A program made the position numbers and the translations under genes. Positions 31,954 through 44,291 of a DNA stretch of 64,000 nucleotides are shown here, one piece after another (position 1 is the stretch's first letter; each line of letters starts with the position of its first letter). The DNA lies in assembly GCF_028868675.1 (NCBI RefSeq), contig NZ_JAGWUA010000001.1:1-64000 (forward strand), written 5' to 3'. This stretch comes from Bradyrhizobium sp. GTDB taxonomy: Bacteria; Pseudomonadota; Alphaproteobacteria; Rhizobiales; Xanthobacteraceae. The notes beneath the pieces were generated by a model. It did not search any database. It saw nothing but the letters and a program-made list of their open reading frames with translations, and was not told the DNA's origin.

Positions 31954-32069
31954 GGGAACTTCGCCAGTCACTTTAGCTTCCGGCAAAGAAGAAAAGGCGC
32001 AACATCCTCCGCATTGGAGTCGCCGGCAAAACCCGCTATGCCTGTGCCGCTTTGCAGAGGTCCCGACGC

Positions 32070-32897
32070 TTGACTCCCGACAATGATGCTTCGCCGGCGC
32101 CGTTCGGCGCGCTGGCGCCGAACGCGGCGCAGGCCGCGATCATCCGCCTTGCACGGCGCACGCGGCTGAAGCGCGGCGCGTTCCGCCCCTGGCTGTCGCG
32201 GCTGGTCAATTTGATGCGCGCGGGCCCCGTCGACGTGCAGTACCAGGGCGCCTCGTTCCGCTTCCATCACCAGGGCAGCGCGACCGAGCGCGGCGCGCTG
32301 TTCAATCCCGACTACAATCTCGAAGAGCTCGACTTCCTGCGCGGACACACGCCAGACGGCGGCGTATTCGTCGACGTCGGCGCCAATGTCGGCACCTTCG
32401 CGCTGGTGATGGCGCGCCACGTCGGGCCGCAAGGCAAGGTGATCGCGATCGAGCCGCATCCGGTCACTTTCGCGCGGCTGTCCTTCAACACGGCGGCCTC
32501 GGCATCGGCGCAGGTCCGCCTGGTGCAGGCGGCCGCGGGCGAGAGCGACGGCGAGTTGCTGATCGAGACCGACGGCGGCAATCTCGGCGCCAGCCACGTC
32601 GTGACGGGAACTGCCTCGGCCGCAGCCATCAAGGTGCCGTCACTGCGGCTCGCGCGGATTCTCGGCGAGGCCGGCGCGACGAAGGTCGACGCGCTGAAGA
32701 TCGATGTCGAGGGATTCGAGGATCGCGTCCTGATCCCCTTCTTCAGGGAAGCGTCGCCCGCGCTGTGGCCGCGCGCGGTGGTGATCGAGCATCTGTCGCA
32801 AAAGGATTGGCGGGAGGATTGTATCGCCGACATGGTTGCGCGCGGGTTTGCGGTCACGAAGAAGACACGGAGCAATACTTTCCTCGCGCGTGGATGA
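32070..32897 (+). CDS. FkbM family methyltransferase
   Basis: GGVFVDVGANVGTFALVMARHVGPQGKVIAIEPHPVTFARLSFN...VDALKIDVEGFEDRVL; start uncertain (32052/32070). Confidence 0.9.
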   Translation: MTPDNDASPAPFGALAPNAAQAAIIRLARRTRLKRGAFRPWLSRLVNLMRAGPVDVQYQGASFRFHHQGSATERGALFNPDYNLEELDFLRGHTPDGGVFVDVGANVGTFALVMARHVGPQGKVIAIEPHPVTFARLSFNTAASASAQVRLVQAAAGESDGELLIETDGGNLGASHVVTGTASAAAIKVPSLRLARILGEAGATKVDALKIDVEGFEDRVLIPFFREASPALWPRAVVIEHLSQKDWREDCIADMVARGFAVTKKTRSNTFLARG

Positions 32898-32915
32898 CCG
32901 CGAACGGAGGTTCCG

Positions 32916-33302
32916 ATGATCGATCACATGGGCTTTTCGGTGTCCGACTATGAGCGCGCGAAAGCGTTCTACACCACGGCGCTGGCGCCGCTCGGCTACA
33001 GCCTGATCATGGAAGTGACGCAAGAGCAGACCGGCCACGATCCCGCGTGCGGCTTCGGCGCCGACGGCAAGCCGGATTTCTGGATCGGCGGCGAAGGCAA
33101 GCTGAACAAGCCGGTGCATGTCGCGATCCGCGCCCAGGACCGTGCCACGGTGGACGCGTTCTACAAGGCCGCGCTGGCGGCGGGTGGCCGCGACAACGGG
33201 CCGCCCGGCATCCGCGCGCATTATCACCCCAACTATTACGGCGCGTTCGTGCTCGATCCCGACGGGCACAACATCGAGGCGGTGTGCCACGCGCCGGCGT
33301 GA
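32916..33302 (+). CDS. VOC/glyoxalase family protein
   Basis: MIDHMGFSVSDYERAKAFYTTALAPLGYSLIME...HYHPNYYGAFVLDPDGHNIEAVCHAP. Confidence 0.95.
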   Translation: MIDHMGFSVSDYERAKAFYTTALAPLGYSLIMEVTQEQTGHDPACGFGADGKPDFWIGGEGKLNKPVHVAIRAQDRATVDAFYKAALAAGGRDNGPPGIRAHYHPNYYGAFVLDPDGHNIEAVCHAPA

Positions 33303-33367
33303 TCCGATCACGGCGGGAACATCGCGGCACCGGCGACGTTGTGGTTGCGCATGACAATGACCGATGA

Positions 33368-33616
33368 GTGCCGATGCCGATCGAACCTCCGGAAATTCCG
33401 CCAGCAACGCCCGGACATCCGACCGAGCCGCCACCGGGAATCCCGCCGGGCAATCCGCGCCCCGACATTCCGACGCCGGTGCACGAACCCGGCGAATTGC
33501 CTCGGCCCGACGAATTGCCGGGACAAACGCCCGAGGAGATTCCATCTCGCGGACCGAACGGACCGGGCGCGTCCAATCCGGCGACGGATGCCGATTTGAC
33601 GCAGGACGGCATGTGA
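33368..33616 (+). CDS. Small proline-rich hypothetical protein
   Basis: MPMPIEPPEIPPATPGHPTEPPPGIPPGNPRPDIPTPVHEPGELPRPDELPGQTPEEIPSRGPNGPGASNPATDADLTQDGM; coherent PEP/PGE composition. Confidence 0.6.
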   Translation: MPMPIEPPEIPPATPGHPTEPPPGIPPGNPRPDIPTPVHEPGELPRPDELPGQTPEEIPSRGPNGPGASNPATDADLTQDGM

Positions 33617-33778
33617 GGCGATTGCAACATGCGCCTGAATGCGCAATGAACGTGCATGTCTTGCGCTGCTTCGCGTGCGGAAATAAATCGCCCCGCGCCT
33701 CGCCCGCCCGCCACAATCCGGCCTAACGCGTATCTGTTGATCGCCAGACCTTTCAAGAACCTTCGGGATCTCATCACC

Positions 33779-35776
33779 ATGACTCACCTTCGCTTCGTGC
33801 TGCTCGCCACGACGGCTCTCACCGCGATGCAATTCGCAAGCTCCGCATCGCAGGCGCAGACCGCGCCGATCGTGGTCGCCCAGGCTCAGCCGCAAGGCGA
33901 AGTCGGGCCTGACGGAAAGCCGAAGCCGAAGGGACCCCCGGGCCCGCCGCCGCCCGCGGCCAAGCCGCCCTCGCCGCCTGCCGCGGCTCCGCCCCCTCCG
34001 CCTGCGCATCCGGCCACGCCGCCGCCTGCGGCCGCCCCGCCGCCGCGGCCTGCAGCCCCACCGCCGCCTCCACCGCCGCCAGCGCGTCCGACGCCGCCCT
34101 CACCGCCGCCCGTGACGCATCAGGCGCCTCCGCCACCGCCCCCGCCGCCGGCATCCTCCAAGCCGCCGACGCCGCCTCCGGCTGCGGCCCCGCAGCATCT
34201 GCCGCCACCTCCCTCGGCGCAGCCGCCGGCACGCGTGGCGCCGACTCCAACGCCTCAGCCCCTGCCGCCGCCTCCGGCGCCGACCACGCGCGCAACCCCG
34301 ACCCCGACACCACCCCCACCGCCGCCACCTCCGCCCGCGGGACGGGTTGCACCTCTCCCGACGCCAGCTCCCACGGCCGCGCCGGCCCCGACCGGCACGC
34401 CACCGGCCGGGGGCGCGATGACGCCGCCCCCCGGACGCGCGGGCCCGCCGCCTGCGCCGGGGGCCACGCCCTCTCCGACCGGCACACCGCCGGCCGGCGG
34501 AGCCATTACACCGCCGCCCGGACGACAGGGTCAGCCGCCCGCGCCAGCCCCGACGGGATCGCCGACCCCGGCACCGACAGGTACGCCGCCCGCAGGTGGC
34601 GTCGTGACACCGCCCCCGGGCCGTCAGGGAGCCGGCGGGCCGCCCGCGGGCACAGCTCCGGGAGGCGCCCCGACCGCGGGCGCGCCCGGCCGCATCCCGG
34701 TCACCGGTCCAGGCGGCGCTCCGCCGCCCGCCGGCGCGCCCGTGACGCGTCCGCCCGCGCCGACGATTGCCGCTCCGCTGCCGCCACCCCCGCCGCCTTC
34801 TGCGCAGACGCTCACGCCGATCCCGCGAGGCGCCCCGCCGCAGGGACCGACGCGCATCGACGCCTTCCGCGGCGAGCGGCGCGAGACCGTGCAGGACGGA
34901 CGCACCATCATCACCGAGCCCGGCCGCATCATCATCCGCGACCCCTCGGGCATGGCGATCGTGCGCCACGACGAGCTCGACCGCTTCCGTTACGGCGCGC
35001 GGGACATCCGCACCCAGCAGGTCGGCGGCGAGACCCGCACCGTCGTAATCCGTCCCGACGGCAGCGAGATCATCACCATCGTCGCTCCGGACGGACGTCT
35101 GCTGCGTCGTATCCGGCGCGACCCGATGGGCCGCGAGATCATCATCATCGACAACAGCTATCGCGACCCGCGCGCGTTCGGCGGATTCTATGTCGACCTG
35201 CCGCCGCCGATCGTGCGCATTCCCGCCAACCGCTACATCGTCGAGGCGGACGAGGCACCGCCGGAGCTGATCTACCAGACGATGATAGCACCGCCGGTGG
35301 ACCGCATCGATCGCCGCTACACGCTCGACGAGGTCCGCTATTCGCCGAACGTGCGCATGCTGATGCCGAGCGTCGACGTCAACTCGATCAACTTCGAGAC
35401 CGGTTCGTGGGACATCCCTCCCGACCAGGCCGCGAAGCTGCAGGCGATCGCCGACGGCCTCAACCGCGCGATCCAGGCCAACCCCCGCGCGGTGTTCCTG
35501 ATCGAAGGCCACACCGATGCGGTCGGCAACGAGACCGACAATCTATCGCTGTCGGACCGCCGCGCCGAATCGGCCGCCACGCTGCTCACCCAGCAGTTCG
35601 GCGTGCCAGCGGAGAACCTGACGTCGCAGGGCTATGGCGAGCAGTATCTGAAGGAGCAGACGCAGGGCCCGAGCCGCATCAACCGCCGTGTCACCGTCCG
35701 CAACATCACGCCGCTGCTCAACGGCGGGCAGGCCTCGCTGCCGCCGCCCCCGCCCGGCACCACGCCGCCGCGCTGA
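33779..35776 (+). CDS. OmpA family protein with signal peptide and long proline-rich linker
   Basis: Signal MTHLRFVLLATTALTAMQFASSASQAQ; Pro-rich region; C-terminal INFETGSWDIPPDQAAKLQAIADGL...FLIEGHTDAVGNETDNLSLSDRRAESAATLL...SQGYGEQYL...NRRVTVRNI. Confidence 0.93.
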   Translation: MTHLRFVLLATTALTAMQFASSASQAQTAPIVVAQAQPQGEVGPDGKPKPKGPPGPPPPAAKPPSPPAAAPPPPPAHPATPPPAAAPPPRPAAPPPPPPPPARPTPPSPPPVTHQAPPPPPPPPASSKPPTPPPAAAPQHLPPPPSAQPPARVAPTPTPQPLPPPPAPTTRATPTPTPPPPPPPPPAGRVAPLPTPAPTAAPAPTGTPPAGGAMTPPPGRAGPPPAPGATPSPTGTPPAGGAITPPPGRQGQPPAPAPTGSPTPAPTGTPPAGGVVTPPPGRQGAGGPPAGTAPGGAPTAGAPGRIPVTGPGGAPPPAGAPVTRPPAPTIAAPLPPPPPPSAQTLTPIPRGAPPQGPTRIDAFRGERRETVQDGRTIITEPGRIIIRDPSGMAIVRHDELDRFRYGARDIRTQQVGGETRTVVIRPDGSEIITIVAPDGRLLRRIRRDPMGREIIIIDNSYRDPRAFGGFYVDLPPPIVRIPANRYIVEADEAPPELIYQTMIAPPVDRIDRRYTLDEVRYSPNVRMLMPSVDVNSINFETGSWDIPPDQAAKLQAIADGLNRAIQANPRAVFLIEGHTDAVGNETDNLSLSDRRAESAATLLTQQFGVPAENLTSQGYGEQYLKEQTQGPSRINRRVTVRNITPLLNGGQASLPPPPPGTTPPR

Positions 35777-35795
35777 GACGACGCGTCAGACATGC

Positions 35796-35823
35796 AAATG
35801 GCCGGGAGCGATCCCGGCCATTT
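35796..35823 (+). terminator. Intrinsic terminator after OmpA gene
   Basis: AAATGGCCGGGA-gcga-TCCCGGCCATTT then TTG; 12-bp perfect stem. Confidence 0.85.
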
Positions 35824-35840
35824 TTGTAGCTCGCGCGAAT

Positions 35841-35925
35841 CGTAGCCCGGATGGAGCGCAGCGCAATCCGGGGTCTTGCCGTATGGTGAGCATCCCGGAT
35901 TGCGCTTCGCTCCATCCGGGCTACG
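35841..35925. repeat. Palindromic repeat family B
   Basis: CGTAGCCCGGATGGAGCGCAGCGCAATCCGGG...CCCGGATTGCGCTTCGCTCCATCCGGGCTACG. Confidence 0.85.
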
Positions 35926-35931
35926 AACGCC

Positions 35932-38155
<2,224 letters not shown>

Positions 38156-38221
38156 GGCGCGCGGTTTAGCCGAGGCGGCAGCGCATGAAAACCCCACCAT
38201 CGTCATTCCGAGGGCGCGCGC

Positions 38222-38716
38222 TCACGGCGCGTCCGGCCTCGACGCCGACGGCAGCGGCGGCGGCGGTTTCGGCGGCGGGACGGGATGCCGCCAGGCGCCG
38301 GCGCTGCGGCCGGCGATCATCCAGTAGACCGCGCCCGCGACGATGCCCGCACCCGTCATGATTTCGAGGTGGCGCCGCACGATGCCGGAGAACTGCAGCG
38401 TCTCGGGGTCGAAGGGAACGAGGCCGAGATAGCAGGCGAGACCCACGAGGCCGCCGCCGACGGCATAGGCCAGCGCGCTGCGGATGTAGAACGCCTCGGT
38501 GATCGCCACGATGACCATCGCCGGCAACAGCGCGAAACCCGAGACGAAGATGAAGCCGAAGCCCAACAGCACGTCGATCGTGCCCTGGTCGACCGGACCC
38601 GAGCCGAGATCCGAAAACTCCGGAAACAGCAGCGCCGCGACGACGATCATGCCGCCGACGAGGCATGCGGCGAGAAAGCCGATGAAGATGACGATGAGGC
38701 GGCCGATCAGTGCCAT
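38222..38716 (-). CDS. Hypothetical membrane protein
   Basis: Several hydrophobic segments: LIVIFIGFLAACLVGGMIVVAALLF...; Pro-rich C-terminus. Confidence 0.7.
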   Translation of the reverse strand: MALIGRLIVIFIGFLAACLVGGMIVVAALLFPEFSDLGSGPVDQGTIDVLLGFGFIFVSGFALLPAMVIVAITEAFYIRSALAYAVGGGLVGLACYLGLVPFDPETLQFSGIVRRHLEIMTGAGIVAGAVYWMIAGRSAGAWRHPVPPPKPPPPLPSASRPDAP

Positions 38717-38736
38717 GAGACGCTTGCCCGGATTGA

Positions 38737-38822
38737 CGTCATTGCGAGGAGCGAAGCGACGAAGAAATTCAGATTCTCTCCGCGGAGAAATTCTGGATTG
38801 CTTCGCTGCGCTCGCAATGACG
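38737..38822. repeat. Palindromic repeat family A, copy 2
   Basis: CGTCATTGCGAGGAGCGAAGCGACGAAGAAATTCAG...TTCTGGATTGCTTCGCTGCGCTCGCAATGACG. Confidence 0.85.
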
Positions 38823-38848
38823 AATTGCGACGGCGGGCGCGCACGGCC

Positions 38849-40051
38849 TCAATCCGTCATCGCCATGGCGCGCAGCGCCTGGCGTTCGCGCGCCGAGAGT
38901 TTTTCGGTCTCCGACTTGAGCTGGCCGCAGGCGGCGAGGATGTCGCGGCCACGCGGCGTGCGCACCGGCGAGGAATAACCGGCGTTGAAGATGTATTCGG
39001 AGAATTTTTCGATCTGGTCCCAGTCCGAGCATTCGTAGGCCGTGCCGGGCCAGGGATTGAACGGGATCAGATTGATCTTGGCCGGGATGCCCTTGAGCAT
39101 CTTCACCAGGAGCCTGGCGTCATCGAGCGAATCGTTGACGCCCTTGAGCATGACGTATTCGAAGGTGATGCGGCGCGCGTTCGAAGCGCCGGGATAGTCG
39201 CGGCAGGCCTGCAGCAATTCCGCGATCGGATATTTGCGATTGAGCGGCACGAGCTCGTTGCGCAGCTCGTCGCGCACGGCGTGCAGCGAGATCGCGAGCA
39301 TCACCCCGATCTCCGCGCCGGCACGGACGATGTTCGGCACCACGCCCGATGTCGACAGCGTGATGCGGCGGCGCGAGATGCCGATGCCCTCGTTGTCGGC
39401 GACGATCAAGAGCGCATCGCGCACCGCGTCGAAATTATAGAGCGGCTCGCCCATGCCCATCATCACGATGTTGGTGACGAGGCGCGCGCCGTTCTCGCGA
39501 TCGGCCCAGTCGTTGAGGCGGTCGCGCGCCACCATCACCTGGCCAACGATCTCGCCTGCGGTGAGGTTTCGCACCAGGCGCTGCGTGCCGGTGTGGCAGA
39601 AGGCGCAGTTCAGCGTGCAGCCGACCTGGGAGGAGACGCACAAGGTGCCGCGATCGGTCTCCGGGATGTAGACGCACTCGACCTCGTGCGGCCTTTCGAG
39701 ATTGCTGCCGCTCGGCAGGCGCAAGAGCCATTTGCGGGTGCCGTCGTTGGAGATCTGCTCGGCCACGACTTCGGGACGATCGACGGTGAAGTGCTTTGCG
39801 AGCTCGGCGCGGATGTCCTTCGAGATCGAGGTCATCTCGTCGAAATTCCTGGCGCCGCGGAAGTAGATCCAGTGCCACAATTGCTGCACTCGCATCTTGC
39901 GCTGCGCTACCTTCACCCCGATCTCGCCGAGCCGCTCGCCGAGCTCGGTGCGCGACAGCCCGATCAGCGATGGCTTCGTCGGCGGCACGTAGGTTTCGAG
40001 CGGAGTCTTCTCCACTAGGAGTGTGTTCTGCTGCGCGATCGTCGATTGCAT
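38849..40051 (-). CDS. rlmN: 23S rRNA (adenine-C2)-methyltransferase RlmN
   Basis: [64 protein letters not shown]. Confidence 0.97.
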   Translation of the reverse strand: MQSTIAQQNTLLVEKTPLETYVPPTKPSLIGLSRTELGERLGEIGVKVAQRKMRVQQLWHWIYFRGARNFDEMTSISKDIRAELAKHFTVDRPEVVAEQISNDGTRKWLLRLPSGSNLERPHEVECVYIPETDRGTLCVSSQVGCTLNCAFCHTGTQRLVRNLTAGEIVGQVMVARDRLNDWADRENGARLVTNIVMMGMGEPLYNFDAVRDALLIVADNEGIGISRRRITLSTSGVVPNIVRAGAEIGVMLAISLHAVRDELRNELVPLNRKYPIAELLQACRDYPGASNARRITFEYVMLKGVNDSLDDARLLVKMLKGIPAKINLIPFNPWPGTAYECSDWDQIEKFSEYIFNAGYSSPVRTPRGRDILAACGQLKSETEKLSARERQALRAMAMTD

Positions 40052-40076
40052 GCGTCGGCCTAGGATGACTGGTGTT

Positions 40077-40162
40077 CGTCCTGCCCGGGCTTGTCCCAGG
40101 GATCCACGCCTTGCTTCGAATGCGTTGGCACGTGGATGGCCGGGTCAAGCCCGGCCATGACG
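40077..40162. repeat. Palindromic repeat, related to the sdhA-sdhB element
   Basis: CGTCCTGCCCGGGCTTGTCCCAGGGATCCACG...CGTGGATGGCCGGGTCAAGCCCGGCCATGACG. Confidence 0.7.
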
Positions 40163-40259
40163 ACTGAAACTTCGGAACGCCCCTTATATAGCAACCGGAA
40201 CCAGGATTGCGACTGCCGCCTGCAGTCCCGTCGCCTGCAGTATCCTGACGTCTGCCGTC

Positions 40260-40889
40260 CTACCGCCTGCAATCCTGGGCGATCCTGTCGAGTGCCTGGG
40301 CGAGGCCCTTCAGCGAGAAGACGTCGGTGGTCTCCGTCCCCTTGGCGGAGACGCCCTTGACCACGAGATCGGCGGAGCGGCGCATGGCCTCGACCATCCG
40401 CTCTTCCTCGGCGGCGTTCTTGATCCAGAGGCCGTCGCCCTGCGTGTACATCGCATAGGAGCCGCCGCCGACCTCCAGGATCGATTCCGAGCCCGGCTTC
40501 AGCGCGTAACCGATCATGACCGAGACCTCGTTGACGACCTTTTCGGACGGCCGGGTCGAGACGAAGGCATAGGCGGGATCGCGCGGCCGGTTCGGCGGAT
40601 TGGTCTTCGACGACGAGGGCTTCGCGAGCGCAAAGCAGACCTTCTTGCCGTTGGGCGATGCCGTATAGGCGCCCCAGGTGCCGAACTGGCCGATCAGGGT
40701 CGGCTCGGCCCCGCCCGCAACCGTGCCGGGAAGTGCCGGCGGCCTGCTCTCGGGCTTTGCGGCGGTCTTTGCATCCTTGGCGGGCTTCGCAGCAGCTTTC
40801 GGCGCCGGTTGCGCCGTCTGCGCCTGCGCGAGATCGACGATCCCGCATGCCGCCACTCCGGTCATCAAAGCTAAAAGCACCCGCCACAT
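40260..40889 (-). CDS. Invasion-associated locus B (IalB)-like protein
   Basis: Signal peptide; IGQFGTWGAYTASPNGKKVCFALAKPSSSKTNPPNRPRDPAYAFVSTRPSEKVVNEVSVMIGY. Confidence 0.88.
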   Translation of the reverse strand: MWRVLLALMTGVAACGIVDLAQAQTAQPAPKAAAKPAKDAKTAAKPESRPPALPGTVAGGAEPTLIGQFGTWGAYTASPNGKKVCFALAKPSSSKTNPPNRPRDPAYAFVSTRPSEKVVNEVSVMIGYALKPGSESILEVGGGSYAMYTQGDGLWIKNAAEEERMVEAMRRSADLVVKGVSAKGTETTDVFSLKGLAQALDRIAQDCRR

Positions 40890-40998
40890 GCTGGAGTGGT
40901 TCCCTCAATATTGTGACTGGAAGATGGCCCCAATGCGCTTTGTCCCCGCGGCAGGGATAGCCGGGAAAGCGCTTTTTGGGAAGGCAGTTACGAACCGC

Positions 40999-41838
40999 TC
41001 ATTGCTTGCTCCGCGCGGCGCGCTGCGCGGCCCATTGTTCGTCGGTCCAATGCAGCAGGTCCTCCGCGCCGGAGCTGCGCAGATGCGCGCCGCCATCGAT
41101 CGCCACCATCTCGCCATTGATATAGCCCGCGCGGTCGGAGATCAGGAAACTGGCGAGATCGGCCAGCTCGCCATGTTCGCCGGTGCGGCCCAGCGGGTTG
41201 CGCGACGTCCAGCCCTCATCGCGACCTTCCGGCCGCAATTGCCCGGTGGCACCGGCCGTCGGAAACGGTCCCGGCGCGATCGCCACGGTGCGGATGCCTT
41301 TCGGGCCCCACTCCACCGCAAGGCTCTTGGTCATCGCCAGCAGCGCCGACTTCGCCATGGCGGAGGGAACCGTGAAGGCGCGACCGGTAATGGTCGAGGT
41401 CGACAGGATCGAGAGCACGACGCCGCGATGCCCGGCCTCGATCCAGCGCTTCCCCGCCGCGAGCGTGCAATACATCGCACCGTGCAGCGTCGGGGCCAGG
41501 ATCGCGTCCGCCGCGCGGAACGAAAGATGCTCGGTCTGCGCGATGAAGGTCGCCGCCGCATTGTTGACGAGCACGTCGAGCGGCGCCTCGCGCCAGATCC
41601 GATCCATCATGCCATCGACGGCACCGCCGTCGCGGATATCGCAACCGACGGTCGTGACCTTGCCGCCGGTCTGCGCGTGCATGTCAGCCGCGGCGGCCTC
41701 GAGCCGATCGAGCTTGCGGCCGCAGATCACGAGCTCGGCGCCAAGCGCGAGGAAGCGGCGCCCCATCGCCGCACCCAGCCCCGAGCCGCCGCCGGTCACC
41801 AGGATGCGCTTGCCCTTGAGCAGACCTGTTTCAAACAT
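40999..41838 (-). CDS. Short-chain dehydrogenase/reductase
   Basis: GKRILVTGGGSGLGAAMGRRFLALGAELVICGR; VLVNNAAATFI; YINGEMVAIDGG. Confidence 0.93.
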   Translation of the reverse strand: MFETGLLKGKRILVTGGGSGLGAAMGRRFLALGAELVICGRKLDRLEAAAADMHAQTGGKVTTVGCDIRDGGAVDGMMDRIWREAPLDVLVNNAAATFIAQTEHLSFRAADAILAPTLHGAMYCTLAAGKRWIEAGHRGVVLSILSTSTITGRAFTVPSAMAKSALLAMTKSLAVEWGPKGIRTVAIAPGPFPTAGATGQLRPEGRDEGWTSRNPLGRTGEHGELADLASFLISDRAGYINGEMVAIDGGAHLRSSGAEDLLHWTDEQWAAQRAARSKQ

Positions 41839-41858
41839 CGTTTGAATCCTCCCTTCAC

Positions 41859-41946
41859 CGTCATTGCGAGCGAAGCGAAACAATCCAGCATGCACCCGCA
41901 GGCGGCAGTCTGGATTGCTTCGTCGCTATCGCTCCTCGCAAAGACG
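41859..41946. repeat. Palindromic repeat family A, copy 3
   Basis: CGTCATTGCGAGCGAAGCGAAACAATCCAGCATG...GTCTGGATTGCTTCGTCGCTATCGCTCCTCGCAAAGACG. Confidence 0.8.
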
Positions 41947-42073
41947 GAGGATAGACCGGTGCACGGCCTCCGACAAAGAAACCGGATTGTCGGGGGGCTT
42001 CAAATCCGGCATGAAGCAGGCAAATTATAGTGCTGCCCTCGAAGAGCCAGTTCCCGAAACGCCAGGTGTGTCC

Positions 42074-43048
42074 ATGAAAGCCATTCTCTGCTCGCAATAT
42101 TGCCAACCCGACGATCTCGTGCTGGCCGACGTGCCGGAGCCGGTGGCCGGACCGGGTGAGGCCGTGATCGCGATCAAGGCGGCGGCGCTGAACTTCTTCG
42201 ACATCCTGATGATCCAGGGCAAGTACCAGATCAAGCCGCCGTTCCCGTTCTCGCCGGCGGCCGAGGTCGCGGGCGTGATCGAAAGCATCGGTTCCGGCGT
42301 GACCGGTCTCAAGGTCGGCGATCGCGTCGTGGCGTCCTGCGGTCATAACGGCGCGCGCGAGAAGATCGCGCTGCCTGCAAACGCGATCGTCAGGATTCCC
42401 GACAATCTCGACTACGATCGCGCCGCCGGCATCATCATCACCTACGGCACGGCGCTGCATGCGCTGGAGGATCGCGCGAGCCCGAAGCCGGGCGAGACGC
42501 TCGCGGTGCTGGGCGCGGCCGGCGGCACCGGGCTTGCCGCCTGCGAGCTCGGCAAGCAGATGGGCTTGAAGGTGATCGCCTGCGCGTCCTCGGACGAGAA
42601 GCTCGCCTTCGCCAAGGCGCACGGCGCCGAGCTGACGCTCAACTACGCCAAGGAGGACTTGAAGGAGGGCCTGCGCAAGCTCACGGGCGGCAAGGGCGTC
42701 GACATCATCTTCGATCCGGTCGGCGGCGCCTACGCCGAAGCGGCCTTGCGCTCGATCGCCTGGGAAGGACGCTTCCTCGTCATCGGCTTCGCCGCCGGCG
42801 ACATTCCGAAGATGCCGCTCAACCTCGCGCTGTTGAAGGGCTGCGACATCCGCGGCGTGTTCTGGGGCGCGTGGACCAAGCTCAATCCAGAGAAAAACCG
42901 CGCCAATCTCGAGAAGCTCGTGAAGTGGACGGCGGAGGGTAACATCTCCTCCCACGTCGACCGCACCTTCCCGCTGGCGCAGACCGCGGATGCTCTGAAA
43001 GTGCTCGCCGGCCGTCAGGCCATGGGCAAGGTGATCCTGCATCCGTAA
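42074..43048 (+). CDS. NADPH:quinone oxidoreductase (zinc-less MDR family)
   Basis: MKAILCSQYCQPDDLVLADVPEPVAGPGEAVIAIKAAALNFFDILMIQGKYQIKPPFPFSPAAEVAGVI; LAVLGAAGGTGLAACELGKQMG. Confidence 0.95.
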   Translation: MKAILCSQYCQPDDLVLADVPEPVAGPGEAVIAIKAAALNFFDILMIQGKYQIKPPFPFSPAAEVAGVIESIGSGVTGLKVGDRVVASCGHNGAREKIALPANAIVRIPDNLDYDRAAGIIITYGTALHALEDRASPKPGETLAVLGAAGGTGLAACELGKQMGLKVIACASSDEKLAFAKAHGAELTLNYAKEDLKEGLRKLTGGKGVDIIFDPVGGAYAEAALRSIAWEGRFLVIGFAAGDIPKMPLNLALLKGCDIRGVFWGAWTKLNPEKNRANLEKLVKWTAEGNISSHVDRTFPLAQTADALKVLAGRQAMGKVILHP

Positions 43049-43375
43049 ATGTGGCGGCGGCGCGCCGTCATCATCCATGACGCGCGACGGCCATGCGCGG
43101 GACAGGCCCGCGCATGATCATGATGATGTGCTTTTGAAGCAAATGCGTTCGTTCCCGCGATCAACCTGCGCCGGGCGCAACTCAACCAGAGCGCGCAAAA
43201 TTGTGATGCATTTCGCGAGAGCGCCCAAATCAAACCCAAATATCTCCCAATTCGCGCAAACCGCCGTCGTCTTTTGGGCTGATTCAGACTGCGTTTTATA
43301 GGTTCCAGTTTGCGGGGCGCTTCTGGGCAAGAGCAAGAAGACTGGACCTGAGGATGCCCCGGCGTTGCGTCAGTA

Positions 43376-44266
43376 ATGGGGAGCATCACCATGGAGACGA
43401 CGGCCTACCGTCAGTCCAGAGAGTCGAGGGCAATCGACTTCGATCAAGACACAGACCGCCCACAGACCGCGCCTTACAGCTTCGGGCGCGCTGACCGGGC
43501 CTACCAGCCGCATCACGATCCGATGCCGCTCTTTCTGTCCGATCCCGAAGGCGAGCCGTATCCGCAGGAATTCGTCGCCACGCAGGCCAAGCCCAGCATC
43601 GTGCCGCGCATTCTCGCGGGCGTACTGGCGGCGGCCACGGTCGCGTTCCTGGCCGCGCTGTACCAGTCCGACATCGTGCGCCTGTTCGCCGTCGACGCCA
43701 AGGCTTTGGCCAGCGGCGCGGCAACCGAGCAGGCGGTGGCCGCGCCCGTCACGCCACCGGTGCGCCAGATTCCGCTGAAGGACCCGGCCCGCGTCTCGAG
43801 CCCGATGCTGGCGAGCGCCGAAGCGGCGCCGGCCGCGATGCCCGCGGCGCCCGCAGCGATGCCGGCGGCGCCTAGCCGCGAAGCGATCGCGACCGCCTAT
43901 CAGTCCGCGCTGCAGGCCCAGTCGCCCGTTCCGGCGCCGGTCGCGGCGGCGGCGCCGCCGCCGGAGGCAAGCGCTCCCGCCAGGACGCTCGACGCCGACA
44001 CGCTAGCCGGCCTGATGACACGGGCCAAGAGCCTGATGGCCGTCGGCGACATCGCCGCCGCACGGCTCCTGCTCGAGCGCGCGGCCAATGCGCAGGACGG
44101 CACCGCGGCGTTCATGCTGGCACAGACCTATGATCCGGCCGTGCTCGGCACCAACGACATAAGGAGCATCACCGGCGATCCGGCGGTTGCGCGCAGCTGG
44201 TACCAGAAAGCGGCGCAGTTCGGATCATCCGAGGCGCGGCAGCGCCTGACCCAACTTCAGAACTGA
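43376..44266 (+). CDS. Membrane-anchored SEL1-like repeat protein
   Basis: TM segment ILAGVLAAATVAFLAALYQ; C-terminal AARLLLERAANAQDGTAAFMLAQTYDPAVL...ARSWYQKAAQFGSSEARQRLTQLQ. Confidence 0.75.
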   Translation: MGSITMETTAYRQSRESRAIDFDQDTDRPQTAPYSFGRADRAYQPHHDPMPLFLSDPEGEPYPQEFVATQAKPSIVPRILAGVLAAATVAFLAALYQSDIVRLFAVDAKALASGAATEQAVAAPVTPPVRQIPLKDPARVSSPMLASAEAAPAAMPAAPAAMPAAPSREAIATAYQSALQAQSPVPAPVAAAAPPPEASAPARTLDADTLAGLMTRAKSLMAVGDIAAARLLLERAANAQDGTAAFMLAQTYDPAVLGTNDIRSITGDPAVARSWYQKAAQFGSSEARQRLTQLQN

Positions 44267-44291
44267 ACACTCCACGCGAGCAGGGGACACC

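Noticed and set aside
34100-35512. Arg/Gly-rich antisense ORF over the OmpA Pro-rich region
   Set aside because: Mirror of CCG/CCC proline codons; not a real protein.
43049-43375. 74-aa ORF (43077-43301) and possible sRNA in the long gap before the SEL1-like gene
   Set aside because: No coding signature or clear promoter/terminator pair; insufficient support.
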